From contig NZ_JABAIL010000005.1 of the NCBI RefSeq assembly GCF_012641475.1, positions 62,001 to 126,000 of the forward strand: a stretch of 64,000 nucleotides of DNA. Reading direction: 5' to 3'. The notes beneath the pieces are model-generated. The model did no database searches. It saw only the letters and a list, made by a program, of their open reading frames with translations, and was not told the DNA's origin. The stretch comes from Flammeovirga agarivorans. Its GTDB lineage: Bacteria > Bacteroidota > Bacteroidia > Cytophagales > Flammeovirgaceae. A program made the position numbers and the translations under genes. Below, piece by piece: positions 46,537 through 55,097 of this stretch; positions within the stretch are counted from its first letter, which is position 1, and every line of letters begins with the position of its first letter.

Positions 46537-47226
46537 ATGAAAAACCTCTTTCTTAAAGCAGTTGCATTTATCGCCGCTTTAACTATGCTGCAAGGATGTT
46601 ACCCAGGTGGAGCAGAATATACTAGTGATCTAGATATTGCTATTTCACAGTATTCTTCAGTAGAAGCATTGAACAGCTATAAAACGTATTATTTAGTTAC
46701 TGATTCTATGTCAATCATTGGTGTTGGTACTGATAATACATTGAGCGAAGCAGAACAACAAGATGTAATTAGTTACACAAATGAGATGCTTCAGCAAAAA
46801 TTAGGGTTAACTCCTTTGGTAAATCCAACTGCAGATAATAACCCAGATTTATTTATTCAATTATCACAAATTGCAGTGCAGCAATCAGGTGTTATCTGGC
46901 AACCTCCATATTGGCCAGGTTACCCGGGTTACCCAGGTTGGGGATGGCCAGGTTATCCAGGATACCCAGGTTATCCAGGATATGGTGGAGGATACTCTTA
47001 CTATTCTTATAGTAATGGTACAATCCTAATCGATTTTGTAGATGTTGCTAAAACGCAAAGTGAAAATGCAGATACTCCAGAAGATGGAGATTACTTGCTT
47101 TATCTTGGTTGGCAAGGTGGTTTGAACAGTGTTTTGTCAAGAGCAAACAGTGTTGATCTAATTAAAGAAGGCATTGATACTTTATTTGATCAGTATAACT
47201 TGGCCAAAGACGGTTCTGATGAATAA
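46537..47226 (+). CDS. DUF4136 lipoprotein with Gly-Tyr-Pro repeats
   Basis: The protein has about 229 residues with a lipoprotein signal (MKNLFLKAVAFIAALTMLQGC; lipobox LQGC). I choose this start because the signal peptide is perfect and the promoter box lies just upstream. The body has DUF4136-type organisation (SYKTYYLVTD, NPDLFIQLSQIAV, GTILIDFVDV). Between these sits a PGYPGY repeat encoded by repeated 9-bp units at 46911-46985. Function unknown; members are envelope lipoproteins. It is first of three envelope genes. Confidence 0.85.
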   Translation: MKNLFLKAVAFIAALTMLQGCYPGGAEYTSDLDIAISQYSSVEALNSYKTYYLVTDSMSIIGVGTDNTLSEAEQQDVISYTNEMLQQKLGLTPLVNPTADNNPDLFIQLSQIAVQQSGVIWQPPYWPGYPGYPGWGWPGYPGYPGYPGYGGGYSYYSYSNGTILIDFVDVAKTQSENADTPEDGDYLLYLGWQGGLNSVLSRANSVDLIKEGIDTLFDQYNLAKDGSDE

Positions 47227-47266
47227 TTAACACACCACACACAATTTAAAAATCGAGAAACTTATC

Positions 47267-47854
47267 ATGAAAAAATATATTCTTTCTTTAGTGTTTGCTG
47301 CTTTAGCATTTGCAGCATCAGCACAAGATTCAAACTTCATTATTACATATCAAATGTCTTTGCCTGTAGGTGAGACCAACGATTATATTAGTGCATTTAG
47401 TGGAAGAGGTGTAGGAATGGAATGGAGACAACATTTGGCTTCTGCCCCACTTTCTTTTGGCCTATCGTTAGATTGGAATGTCTTATATCAGAAAACAGAT
47501 GATACTTACACTAATCCAGGTGAAGGGATTGTAGCGAATGGTAGACAATATAGATACATGAACATTGTACCTATCTTGGCACATGCTAATTATTACTTCA
47601 ATAAGGATGGTATCATCAATCCATATTTAGGAGTTGGTGTGGGTACTTATTATATCAACCAAAGAACAGAGTTTGGACAATGGGCTATCGTTGAGAAAAA
47701 CTGGCATTTTGGTGTAGCTCCAGAGCTTGGTATTTTAGCTGATGTAAACCCATCAGTAGATATGATTTTCAGTGTACGTTACAATATGGCTTTCAAAGCT
47801 GGTAATTCTACTGATCACTCTTATTTAGGTTTCAATATTGGTTTTGTATACTAG
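47267..47854 (+). CDS. Outer-membrane beta-barrel protein
   Basis: The 195-residue protein has a signal peptide (cut after ASA, before QDSNF). Short amphipathic strands end in the terminal aromatic pattern HSYLGFNIGFVY, typical of small outer-membrane barrels (OmpW/OMP_b-brl-like). It is 40 bp downstream of the DUF4136 lipoprotein and probably shares its transcript. A hairpin at 47882-47909 follows. Function unknown. Confidence 0.85.
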   Translation: MKKYILSLVFAALAFAASAQDSNFIITYQMSLPVGETNDYISAFSGRGVGMEWRQHLASAPLSFGLSLDWNVLYQKTDDTYTNPGEGIVANGRQYRYMNIVPILAHANYYFNKDGIINPYLGVGVGTYYINQRTEFGQWAIVEKNWHFGVAPELGILADVNPSVDMIFSVRYNMAFKAGNSTDHSYLGFNIGFVY

Positions 47855-47881
47855 AGCCTAGTATCATAAAAATATTTATAT

Positions 47882-47909
47882 AATCCTGATACGTTAAAGT
47901 ATCGGGATT
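47882..47909 (+). terminator. Probable terminator after the beta-barrel gene
   Basis: The stem AATCCTGATAC (47882-47892) pairs with GTATCGGGATT (47899-47909) with one G-T pair, followed by TATTTTC. Confidence 0.6.
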
Positions 47910-47953
47910 TATTTTCAATTCAAGATAGATCAAATTTTAAAACAACTAAACTG

Positions 47954-48412
47954 ATGAAAAAATTATTTGTTTCATTATTCCTTTTATTAGGTTTAGCAGC
48001 AGCCTCTAATGCTCAAAATATTGATACAGAAACAATAAAAACTGTTATTAAAACAGAGAAAAGAATTTTCTTCACAGAAAACATGCAATTATCATTAGAT
48101 GAAGCAGGCAAATTCTGGGAATTATATGACGAGTATGAATTAGCTAAAGGCGAAATCGGTAGAGAAAAAACAAAGCTTTTTGAGCAAATGATTGAAGAAA
48201 CTGATGGCATCACTGATGAAGAAGCACAAGAAATGGTGTTAACTCTATTAGACCTTCAACAAAGATCTCTCAAAGTTGAAAAGAAATATATGAAAATTAT
48301 GATGAAGGAATTATCACCAAAGACGGTAGCAAGATTCTTTCAGTTAAATGAGCTAGTAAATAGTTTCTTAAAGACTCAAATTTTGAGCGAAATGCCTATC
48401 ATTCAGAAGTAG
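47954..48412 (+). CDS. Small periplasmic helical protein (Spy/CpxP-like in size, family not assigned)
   Basis: The 152-residue protein has a signal peptide (cut after SNA). The mature part is mostly charged helix (LSLDEAGKFWELYDEYELAK, MVLTLLDLQQRSLKVEKKYM) and ends with KTVARFFQLNELVNSFL. The helical hairpin with a run of acidic and basic residues resembles periplasmic Spy/CpxP-like proteins of Bacteroidota, some of which sense envelope stress, but the LTxxQ motif is not clear. It has its own terminator at 48439-48477. Confidence 0.7.
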   Translation: MKKLFVSLFLLLGLAAASNAQNIDTETIKTVIKTEKRIFFTENMQLSLDEAGKFWELYDEYELAKGEIGREKTKLFEQMIEETDGITDEEAQEMVLTLLDLQQRSLKVEKKYMKIMMKELSPKTVARFFQLNELVNSFLKTQILSEMPIIQK

Positions 48413-48438
48413 GTTGTTGATATCAATTGATAAGACTA

Positions 48439-48477
48439 AAAAAACTCTGTATTTTTCAATAAAGTACAGAGTTTTTT
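48439..48477 (+). terminator. Terminator after the helical periplasmic gene
   Basis: A 13-bp stem (AAAAAACTCTGTA, 48439-48451, with 48465-48477), ending in a T-run. Confidence 0.85.
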
Positions 48478-48504
48478 TATCTCTAAATTTTAGGAAACGA
48501 AATA

Positions 48505-49089
48505 ATGAAATTTTCAAAAGAAGCGATCCTCAGAGAATTAAAATCATGGGGGTTCCTAGCGATCATATTTGGTGGATTATACATTACAGGACTACATACA
48601 GAAGCATCTGCATTACTACAGAGAGTTATTTTAGCAACTGGTTTAAGGAATGCAGATACAGACGGACATGTATCTGGAAAAGCAGACTATTCTTGGAAAA
48701 TGTTAGAGTGGAATACACAAAAGCAGATTCAATTATCAGATTTTAAAGGGAAAACAGTGTTTATTAATGTATGGGCTTCTTGGTGTCCTCCCTGTATTGC
48801 AGAAATGCCTAGTATCCAATCTTTGTATGATCAATTAAAAAATAATGAAGATGTAGTATTCATTATGTTAAACATCGATGAAAACAAAGAGAAGGCAAAT
48901 AAATTCCTAAAAAGAAAGAATTATACTTTTCCGATATACGAAAGAAACTCCCCTACACCAGAAATTTTTCAGAGTAGATCAATTCCGGTAACTTTTGTGA
49001 TAAATAAGCAAGGAGAAATAATTTATAGCCACAAAGGAATCGCAAACTATGACTCACAAAGTTTTGTGAATATGCTTACATCAGACTGA
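48505..49089 (+). CDS. TlpA-family thiol-disulfide reductase
   Basis: The 194-residue protein has an N-terminal membrane anchor (about 17-33) and a periplasmic thioredoxin fold (about 65-190). The active site is WASWCPPC (Cys94, Cys97), followed by IAEMPSIQSLYDQL. The TlpA-type insert SDFKGKTVFINV and the cis-Pro region SIPVTFVIN are present. These proteins reduce periplasmic disulfides, for example in cytochrome c maturation. It is monocistronic, upstream of rpoB. Confidence 0.92.
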   Translation: MKFSKEAILRELKSWGFLAIIFGGLYITGLHTEASALLQRVILATGLRNADTDGHVSGKADYSWKMLEWNTQKQIQLSDFKGKTVFINVWASWCPPCIAEMPSIQSLYDQLKNNEDVVFIMLNIDENKEKANKFLKRKNYTFPIYERNSPTPEIFQSRSIPVTFVINKQGEIIYSHKGIANYDSQSFVNMLTSD

Positions 49090-49160
49090 CTTTTATTAAG
49101 TTATTTAGAGTTATTGATAAAAGTAATATGCGTAAAGGTATGACTTTAGCAACTTTTGTC

Positions 49161-49168
49161 TATATTTG
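49161..49168 (+). promoter_or_regulatory. Candidate rpoB -7 box TATATTTG
   Basis: TATATTTGCA matches TAnnTTTG. It gives a start near 49173-49176 and a leader of about 155 nt. No TTG at the proper -33 spacing. Confidence 0.55.
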
Positions 49169-49328
49169 CAAGTTGCATGTAATAAATATTTTTTTCATTG
49201 GAGAAAAATACACTTTTTACAAGCAACAAAAATACATTTGGCGTACCTGTTTTATAGGATTATATATGGCTTTTATAATCTTAATATTAAAACAGAGTTA
49301 GTTTTGAAACTTAAAAAAGAAAACCACC
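49169..49328 (+). promoter_or_regulatory. Long rpoB leader with possible pairing
   Basis: The leader between the -7 box and the rpoB start contains TTGCATGTAA near 49173 that can pair, with one mismatch, with TTACAAGCAA near 49217. Autoregulation is possible, but the evidence is weak. An open frame through this region and into rpoB (49166-49351) is not credible as a gene. Confidence 0.35.
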
Positions 49329-52300
49329 TTGGCAACATTCAAGAACGGTAGAAAGAATTTTGCAAAAGCAAAAAGGGTGTTAGAATACCCGGATTTTCTA
49401 GATGTACAGTTTAAGTCTTTCCACAACTTCTTCCAGATTGATACTCCACCAGAGTTGAGAGAAGATGAAGGTCTTTACAAAGTATTCATGGAGAACTTCC
49501 CAATTACGGATTCTCGTGAAAACTTCTTATTAGAGTTTATTGACTACACAATTGATCCTCCGAAATATACGGTTGACGAGTGTGTGGAAAGAGGTTTGAC
49601 TTTTAGTGTACCTTTAAAAGCAAAATTAAAGCTTTCATGTAGCGATGAGGATAACGAAGACTTCGAGACAATCGAACAAGACGTATTCTTAGGTAATATC
49701 CCTTACATGACAAGACGTGGATCGTTTGTAGTAAACGGTGCAGAACGTGTTATCGTTTCTCAGCTACATAGATCTCCAGGTGTTTTCTTTGCACAGTCAA
49801 AACACACAAACGGTACGAAACTTTACTCTGCAAGAGTAATTCCTTTCAAAGGATCATGGATCGAATTTGCTACTGACGTTAATAACGTAATGTATGCTTA
49901 TATCGACCGTAAGAAAAAGTTCCCTGTAACGATGCTTCTTCGTTCTATCGGATACGGTTCAGATAAAGATATCTTAGACTTATTCGAATTATCGGAGGAA
50001 ATTCCAGTAACTAAGGAAAATTTAGCTTCATTAGAAAACAGAACATTAGCTGCTCGTGTATTAAAAACATGGACAGAGGATTTCGTAGATGAAGATACAG
50101 GTGAAGTAGTTTCTATTGATCGTAATGATGTAATCTTAGAGCGTGATCATATCATCTCTGACGAAGATCTTGAATTGATCGAAGATGCTGGCGTAAGCTC
50201 AGTAATCGTTCATAGAAAAGATATTAACATCAACGATTTCCGTATCATTTTCGATACGTTAGGAAAAGATAATTCAAACTCAGAGAAGGAAGCGGTACAC
50301 CAAATTTACCGTCAACTTCGTAATACTGAGGCTCCAGATGATCAGACTGCTCGTGATATCATCCAAAACTTGTTCTTCTCTGACAAACGTTATGACTTAG
50401 GTGAAGTTGGTCGTTACAAACTAAACCGTAAGTTAAAGTCAGAAACAAGCATGGATATCCGTGTGCTGACCAAAGAAGATATTGTCAAAATCATCAAGCA
50501 CTTGATCCACTTGATCAATTCAAAAGCTGTTGTTGATGATATTGACCACTTGTCAAACCGTCGTATCCGTACGGTGGGTGAGCAACTTTACTCTCAATTC
50601 GGAGTAGGTTTAGCTCGTATGGCTCGTACAATTAAAGAACGTATGAACGTTCGTGATAACGAAGACTTTAAGCCAGTTGACTTGGTTAATGCTCGTACGT
50701 TATCATCAGTAATTAACTCGTTCTTCGGTACCAACCAGCTATCTCAGTTTATGGACCAAACTAACCCTCTTGCAGAGGTAACGCATAAGCGTCGTATCTC
50801 AGCATTAGGTCCAGGTGGTTTATCAAGAGAGCGTGCAGGTTTCGAGGTTCGTGACGTTCACTACACTCACTACGGTCGTCTTTGTACTATTGAGACACCA
50901 GAAGGTCCAAACATTGGTTTGATTTCGTCATTAACTGTATATGCGAAAGTAAACAATATGGGCTTCATCGAAACTCCTTACCGTAAGGTAACTAACGGTG
51001 TTGTAGATATTGAGGATAATAACGTTACTTATATCTCAGCTGAGGAGGAAGATGAGAAATTCATCGCTCAAGCAAAAACAGATCTTGATGAGAACAACCG
51101 TTTCGCAGAAGAATTTGTAAAAGTGCGTTACGAGGGTGACTTCCCATTGAAGACTCCTGAGGAAATCGATTACATGGACGTTGCTCCTAACCAAATTGTA
51201 TCGATTGCCGCTTCATTAATTCCTTTCTTAGAGCATGATGACGCCAACCGTGCCTTGATGGGATCCAACATGCAGCGTCAAGCAGTGCCATTATTGAAAG
51301 CGGAAGCTCCAATTGTAGGTACTGGTTTGGAAAGAAACGTAGCGATTGACTCAAGAACAGTTGTTTTAGCAGAAAAAGACGGTGTTGTTGATTCAGTAGA
51401 TGCTAATAGCATCAACATGCGTTACGATCATACTGAAGATCAAAAGTTAGCTTCATTTGAAGCAGACGTAAAATCTCATAACCTAATCAAGTTCCGTAGA
51501 ACTAACCAAGATACTTGTATGAACATGCGTCCAATCGTTAAGAAGGGACAACGTGTTGTTAAAGGTGAAGTATTATCTGAAGGTTATTCTACTGAAAATG
51601 GTGAGTTAGCTATCGGTAAAAACTTACTAGTAGCCTTCATGCCTTGGCAAGGTTATAACTTTGAGGATGCCATCGTAATTTCTGAGCGTGTTGTACGTAA
51701 CGATGTTTATACATCATTGCACATCGTAGAGCATGAATTAGAAGTTAGAGACACAAAACGTGGTGAAGAAGAATTAACTTCTGAAATTCCAAACGTTGGT
51801 GAGGATGCAGTGAAGAACTTAGATGAAAACGGTATTATCCGTGTAGGTTCTCGCGTTCGTCCTGGTGATATCCTAATTGGTAAGATTACACCAAAAGGTG
51901 AGTCTGATCCAACTCCAGAAGAAAAATTATTACGTGCTATCTTTGGTGACAAAGCAGGTGATGTTAAAGATGCTTCATTAAAAGCTTCTCCATCATTGAT
52001 TGGTACTGTAATCGACACTCGTTTATTCGCTCGTCCTAAGAAAGACAAAGAATTACGAGCTAAAGCTAAGAAAGAAGTTGAGTTATTGAAAAAACAATAC
52101 TCTCGCGACTTAAAAGGCTTAGAAAATAAAATGATGGTCAAATTAGTAGAATTACTTGATGGCTTAACTAGCCAAGGTGTATTCCATAAATTTGGTCAAG
52201 AGATAATGAGCAAAGGAGTTACTTTCTCTGAAGCTAATATCGCAGAAAACATCTTCCCTGGTGAAAACCCATTCAGAGATGATTCAAGTTATGCAGTATC

Positions 52301-53201
52301 TGAGGAGGCTAACCTTTTAGGTGACCTTATCTTAGATAACTGGACTGATGATACTCGTGTAAATGAATTGGTTAGATCTACGGTGAAAAACTATGTAAAT
52401 GCTCGTAACGAAGTAACTGGTTTCTTCAAGCGTGATAGATTTACATTAGAAGTAGGTGATGAATTACCAACTGGTATTGTAAAACTTGCTAAAGTTTACA
52501 TCGCTAAGCGTCGTAAATTGAAAGTAGGTGATAAAATGGCCGGTCGACATGGTAACAAGGGTGTTGTAGCTAAGATCGTTCCTGAAGAGGATATGCCATT
52601 CTTAGAAGACGGTACTCCAATGGATATCTGTCTTAACCCACTAGGTGTACCTTCACGTATGAACATTGGTCAGATCTATGAAACTGTTCTAGGTTGGGCT
52701 GGTTTAAAAATGGGTAGAAAGTACGCAACTCCAATTTTTGATGGTGCTTCTGAAGAAGAAGTAGTAGCAGAATTGAAAGAAGCTGGGTTACCTGACTTTG
52801 GTCGTGCTCAATTATATGATGGTTTAACAGGTGAACCATTCCACCAAAGAGTATCTGTTGGTGTAATGTACATGCTGAAACTTGGTCACTTAGTTGATGA
52901 CAAAATGCACGCTCGTTCTATCGGACCTTACTCATTAATTACTCAACAGCCATTGGGTGGTAAGGCACAGTTTGGTGGTCAGCGTTTCGGTGAGATGGAA
53001 GTTTGGGCATTAGAGGCATTCGGTGCAGCTAATGTACTTCGCGAGATCTTAACTGTTAAGTCTGATGACGTTCAAGGACGTGCTAAAGCATATGAGGCAA
53101 TTGTTAAAGGTGACAATATGCCGAATCCAAATGTTCCAGAATCATTCAACGTATTAGTTCACGAACTTCGTGGTCTTGCATTAGAAATTACGTTGCAATA
53201 A
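49329..53201 (+). CDS. rpoB: DNA-directed RNA polymerase beta subunit
   Basis: The 1290-residue core RNA polymerase subunit is complete and highly conserved. Landmarks are HRSPGVFF in the early region, the rifampicin-region stretch [50 protein letters not shown], and the C-terminal [20 protein letters not shown]. The codon usage is biased to CGT/GGT as in recA, fitting high expression. The frame begins at TTG (translated as Met; then [12 protein letters not shown]), with no in-frame ATG nearby that would keep the conserved N-terminus. Unusually, rpoC does not follow: a strong terminator is at 53243-53274 and the next gene is DUF5606. rplJ and rplL are also absent upstream. Confidence 0.98.
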   Translation: MATFKNGRKNFAKAKRVLEYPDFLDVQFKSFHNFFQIDTPPELREDEGLYKVFMENFPITDSRENFLLEFIDYTIDPPKYTVDECVERGLTFSVPLKAKLKLSCSDEDNEDFETIEQDVFLGNIPYMTRRGSFVVNGAERVIVSQLHRSPGVFFAQSKHTNGTKLYSARVIPFKGSWIEFATDVNNVMYAYIDRKKKFPVTMLLRSIGYGSDKDILDLFELSEEIPVTKENLASLENRTLAARVLKTWTEDFVDEDTGEVVSIDRNDVILERDHIISDEDLELIEDAGVSSVIVHRKDININDFRIIFDTLGKDNSNSEKEAVHQIYRQLRNTEAPDDQTARDIIQNLFFSDKRYDLGEVGRYKLNRKLKSETSMDIRVLTKEDIVKIIKHLIHLINSKAVVDDIDHLSNRRIRTVGEQLYSQFGVGLARMARTIKERMNVRDNEDFKPVDLVNARTLSSVINSFFGTNQLSQFMDQTNPLAEVTHKRRISALGPGGLSRERAGFEVRDVHYTHYGRLCTIETPEGPNIGLISSLTVYAKVNNMGFIETPYRKVTNGVVDIEDNNVTYISAEEEDEKFIAQAKTDLDENNRFAEEFVKVRYEGDFPLKTPEEIDYMDVAPNQIVSIAASLIPFLEHDDANRALMGSNMQRQAVPLLKAEAPIVGTGLERNVAIDSRTVVLAEKDGVVDSVDANSINMRYDHTEDQKLASFEADVKSHNLIKFRRTNQDTCMNMRPIVKKGQRVVKGEVLSEGYSTENGELAIGKNLLVAFMPWQGYNFEDAIVISERVVRNDVYTSLHIVEHELEVRDTKRGEEELTSEIPNVGEDAVKNLDENGIIRVGSRVRPGDILIGKITPKGESDPTPEEKLLRAIFGDKAGDVKDASLKASPSLIGTVIDTRLFARPKKDKELRAKAKKEVELLKKQYSRDLKGLENKMMVKLVELLDGLTSQGVFHKFGQEIMSKGVTFSEANIAENIFPGENPFRDDSSYAVSEEANLLGDLILDNWTDDTRVNELVRSTVKNYVNARNEVTGFFKRDRFTLEVGDELPTGIVKLAKVYIAKRRKLKVGDKMAGRHGNKGVVAKIVPEEDMPFLEDGTPMDICLNPLGVPSRMNIGQIYETVLGWAGLKMGRKYATPIFDGASEEEVVAELKEAGLPDFGRAQLYDGLTGEPFHQRVSVGVMYMLKLGHLVDDKMHARSIGPYSLITQQPLGGKAQFGGQRFGEMEVWALEAFGAANVLREILTVKSDDVQGRAKAYEAIVKGDNMPNPNVPESFNVLVHELRGLALEITLQ

Positions 53202-53242
53202 TTCAGGTCTGAACAAGACTAAAAAGCCAAAATGTATATATG

Positions 53243-53274
53243 AAAAACCTGTGGAGTTCTCTTCACAGGTTTTT
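53243..53274 (+). terminator. rpoB terminator
   Basis: The stem AAAAACCTGTG (53243-53253) pairs with CACAGGTTTTT (53264-53274), followed by T-rich DNA. It ends the rpoB transcript 42 bp after its stop. Confidence 0.88.
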
Positions 53275-53443
53275 TCATAATCATTAATGACTAAATCCAA
53301 TTAATCAGTTCGGAAAAAAGAGTTCATTTATTAAATTGCGAAGCGTTTTTCTTACGCATGATATTTTGTCAAACATATGATCGCAATAAAGGAATTCATT
53401 TCTTTGTAGTGAGATTATCAATCATAAATACTTATTTCTAAAT

Positions 53444-53875
53444 ATGAACTTAAAAGACATTGCTGCAATTGCAGGTAAGCCAGGGTTATACAAAGTATTA
53501 AAACCGTCTCGTACAGGTGTTATTGTTGAATCTTTAGAGGCAAAGCCAAAGAAGACAATTGTAAACGCAAGCCAAAGAATCTCAATCTTAAAAGAGATTT
53601 CTATGTATGTTACAGGTCAAGCTGAGGAGTCAGTGCCATTAGAAGAAGTATTTACTTCTGTAAAAGAAAAATTTGGTTCGACTAAGTTAGATGTTGATAC
53701 AAAAAGTGAAGAAGCTTTAGAAGACTTCATCTTCCAAGTATTACCAAACTGGGATTCTGATCGTATCTATACTTCAGATATTAAAAAATTAGTGACTTGG
53801 TTTAGCAAGTTAGCTGAGTTCTACCCTGAAGCTTTAGAAGATAATAAAGAAGAAGCAGAAGAATCTGCTGAATAA
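53444..53875 (+). CDS. DUF5606 family protein
   Basis: The 143-residue cytoplasmic protein begins MNLKDIAAIAGKPGLYKVLK and continues RTGVIVESLEAKPKKTIVN, ISILKEISMYV and an acidic tail (EDNKEEAEESAE). It matches the Bacteroidota-specific DUF5606 family, whose function is unknown. It is a single gene between rpoB's terminator and its own 17-bp hairpin. Confidence 0.87.
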   Translation: MNLKDIAAIAGKPGLYKVLKPSRTGVIVESLEAKPKKTIVNASQRISILKEISMYVTGQAEESVPLEEVFTSVKEKFGSTKLDVDTKSEEALEDFIFQVLPNWDSDRIYTSDIKKLVTWFSKLAEFYPEALEDNKEEAEESAE

Positions 53876-53917
53876 TTACTAAGTACTTGATAACAAGTAT
53901 ATAGCAATTAAAAATTT

Positions 53918-53960
53918 AAAAGGAGATGCAATAGTTTTTTAGGCTATTGCATCTCCTTTT
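53918..53960 (+). terminator. Terminator after the DUF5606 gene
   Basis: A perfect 17-bp stem (53918-53934, core AAGGAGATGCAATAG, with 53944-53960), followed by T-rich DNA. Confidence 0.93.
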
Positions 53961-54075
53961 TATATAAAAATGTTTTTTGAAATTCTGAAAGCTAATTTTT
54001 ATATACTCAGAGTCAAAATAAGTATAACCAACTTAGAATCATACCGTTGTTATCTATGAGTTCAACAATAAAAAT

Positions 54076-55041
54076 ATGATTTTATCAATACTTTTAGTTG
54101 CAGTAGGCTTTACTGCATTAATCTTTGGGGCTAATTGGCTAGTAGATGGGGCATCATCACTAGCAAAAAAGCATAATATATCTGATTTAGCAATCGGATT
54201 AACTGTTGTGGCTTTTGGCACTTCAATGCCTGAATTATTAGTGAATGTCATTTCAGTTGTAAATGGACATTCTGATATCCTTTTGGGTAATATTGTAGGT
54301 AGTAATAACTTCAATATTTTTTTTATTCTAGGTGTTGCAGGTATTATTATGCCAATTGCTGTAAAATCAAGTACCGCTTGGAAAGAGATACCTATTTCTT
54401 TATTCCTTACTGTATTGCTATTATTACAGGTCAATGATTACTTTGTCAATACAGATTCAACAACTCACTTTTTATCAAGGTTAGATGGTGCCTTACTGTT
54501 TATCCTCTTTGTATTATTCCTCTATTACATCTTTACTAGTATGAAAGAGGAAGGTGAAATATCACAAGAACAAGAGGTAAAAGTAGCTAAAAATGTAGTG
54601 CTTAAAATTGTAGGAGGTTTAATTCTACTGATTGCAGGAGGGCAATTTGTCGTAAATAATAGTATTGAAATAGCTCAAAAATTGGGCGTAAGTGAAAAAA
54701 TTATAGGTCTGACTATCGTTGCGATAGGTACATCATTACCAGAATTGACAACATCAGTGATTGCAGCATTAAAGAAAAATAGTGATATAGCTATCGGTAA
54801 TGTTATTGGTTCGAATATCTTTAATATCCTATTTATACTTTCAGTAAGTAGTATGATTCAGCCGGTAGAATATAATACAAAGTTTAATCTTGATCTCTAT
54901 GTATTAATTGGAGGCACACTTTTACTTTTCGGGATGATGTTTACTGGAAAGAAGATAAAGGTGGTTGATCGATGGGAAGCAATAATATTATTATTAATAT
55001 ATATCGTTTATACTGGATATCTTGTGATGCTTGAATCCTAA
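54076..55041 (+). CDS. Calcium/sodium antiporter (CaCA family, YrbG-like)
   Basis: The 321-residue inner-membrane exchanger has about ten helices. It carries the two inverted alpha-repeats: LTVVAFGTSMPELLVNVIS with NIVGSNNFN, and LTIVAIGTSLPELTTSVIAA with NVIGSNIFNI. The acidic residues of both GTSxPE motifs, which bind the cation, are present. It is a single gene ending at a bidirectional terminator. Confidence 0.95.
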   Translation: MILSILLVAVGFTALIFGANWLVDGASSLAKKHNISDLAIGLTVVAFGTSMPELLVNVISVVNGHSDILLGNIVGSNNFNIFFILGVAGIIMPIAVKSSTAWKEIPISLFLTVLLLLQVNDYFVNTDSTTHFLSRLDGALLFILFVLFLYYIFTSMKEEGEISQEQEVKVAKNVVLKIVGGLILLIAGGQFVVNNSIEIAQKLGVSEKIIGLTIVAIGTSLPELTTSVIAALKKNSDIAIGNVIGSNIFNILFILSVSSMIQPVEYNTKFNLDLYVLIGGTLLLFGMMFTGKKIKVVDRWEAIILLLIYIVYTGYLVMLES

Positions 55042-55081
55042 AAAAAGACCATATTCTTCTATAATAGAATATGGTCTTTTT
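55042..55081. terminator. Bidirectional terminator (antiporter / PolX-like)
   Basis: A 16-bp stem AAAAAGACCATATTCT (55042-55057) pairs with 55066-55081, lying between convergent genes. Confidence 0.92.
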
Positions 55082-55097
55082 TTAGATTATATATCGC

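Noticed and set aside
46911-46990. 9-bp repeats as a noncoding satellite
   Set aside because: They are in frame and encode the PGY repeat of the DUF4136 lipoprotein.
49166-49351. 61-codon open frame in the rpoB leader
   Set aside because: Starts with TTG within the promoter region and overlaps rpoB in another frame; no family or conservation signal.
51707-52141. 144-codon antisense frame in rpoB
   Set aside because: A mirror of biased rpoB codon use, with no independent support; the same applies to antisense frames in recA, the antiporter and panB.
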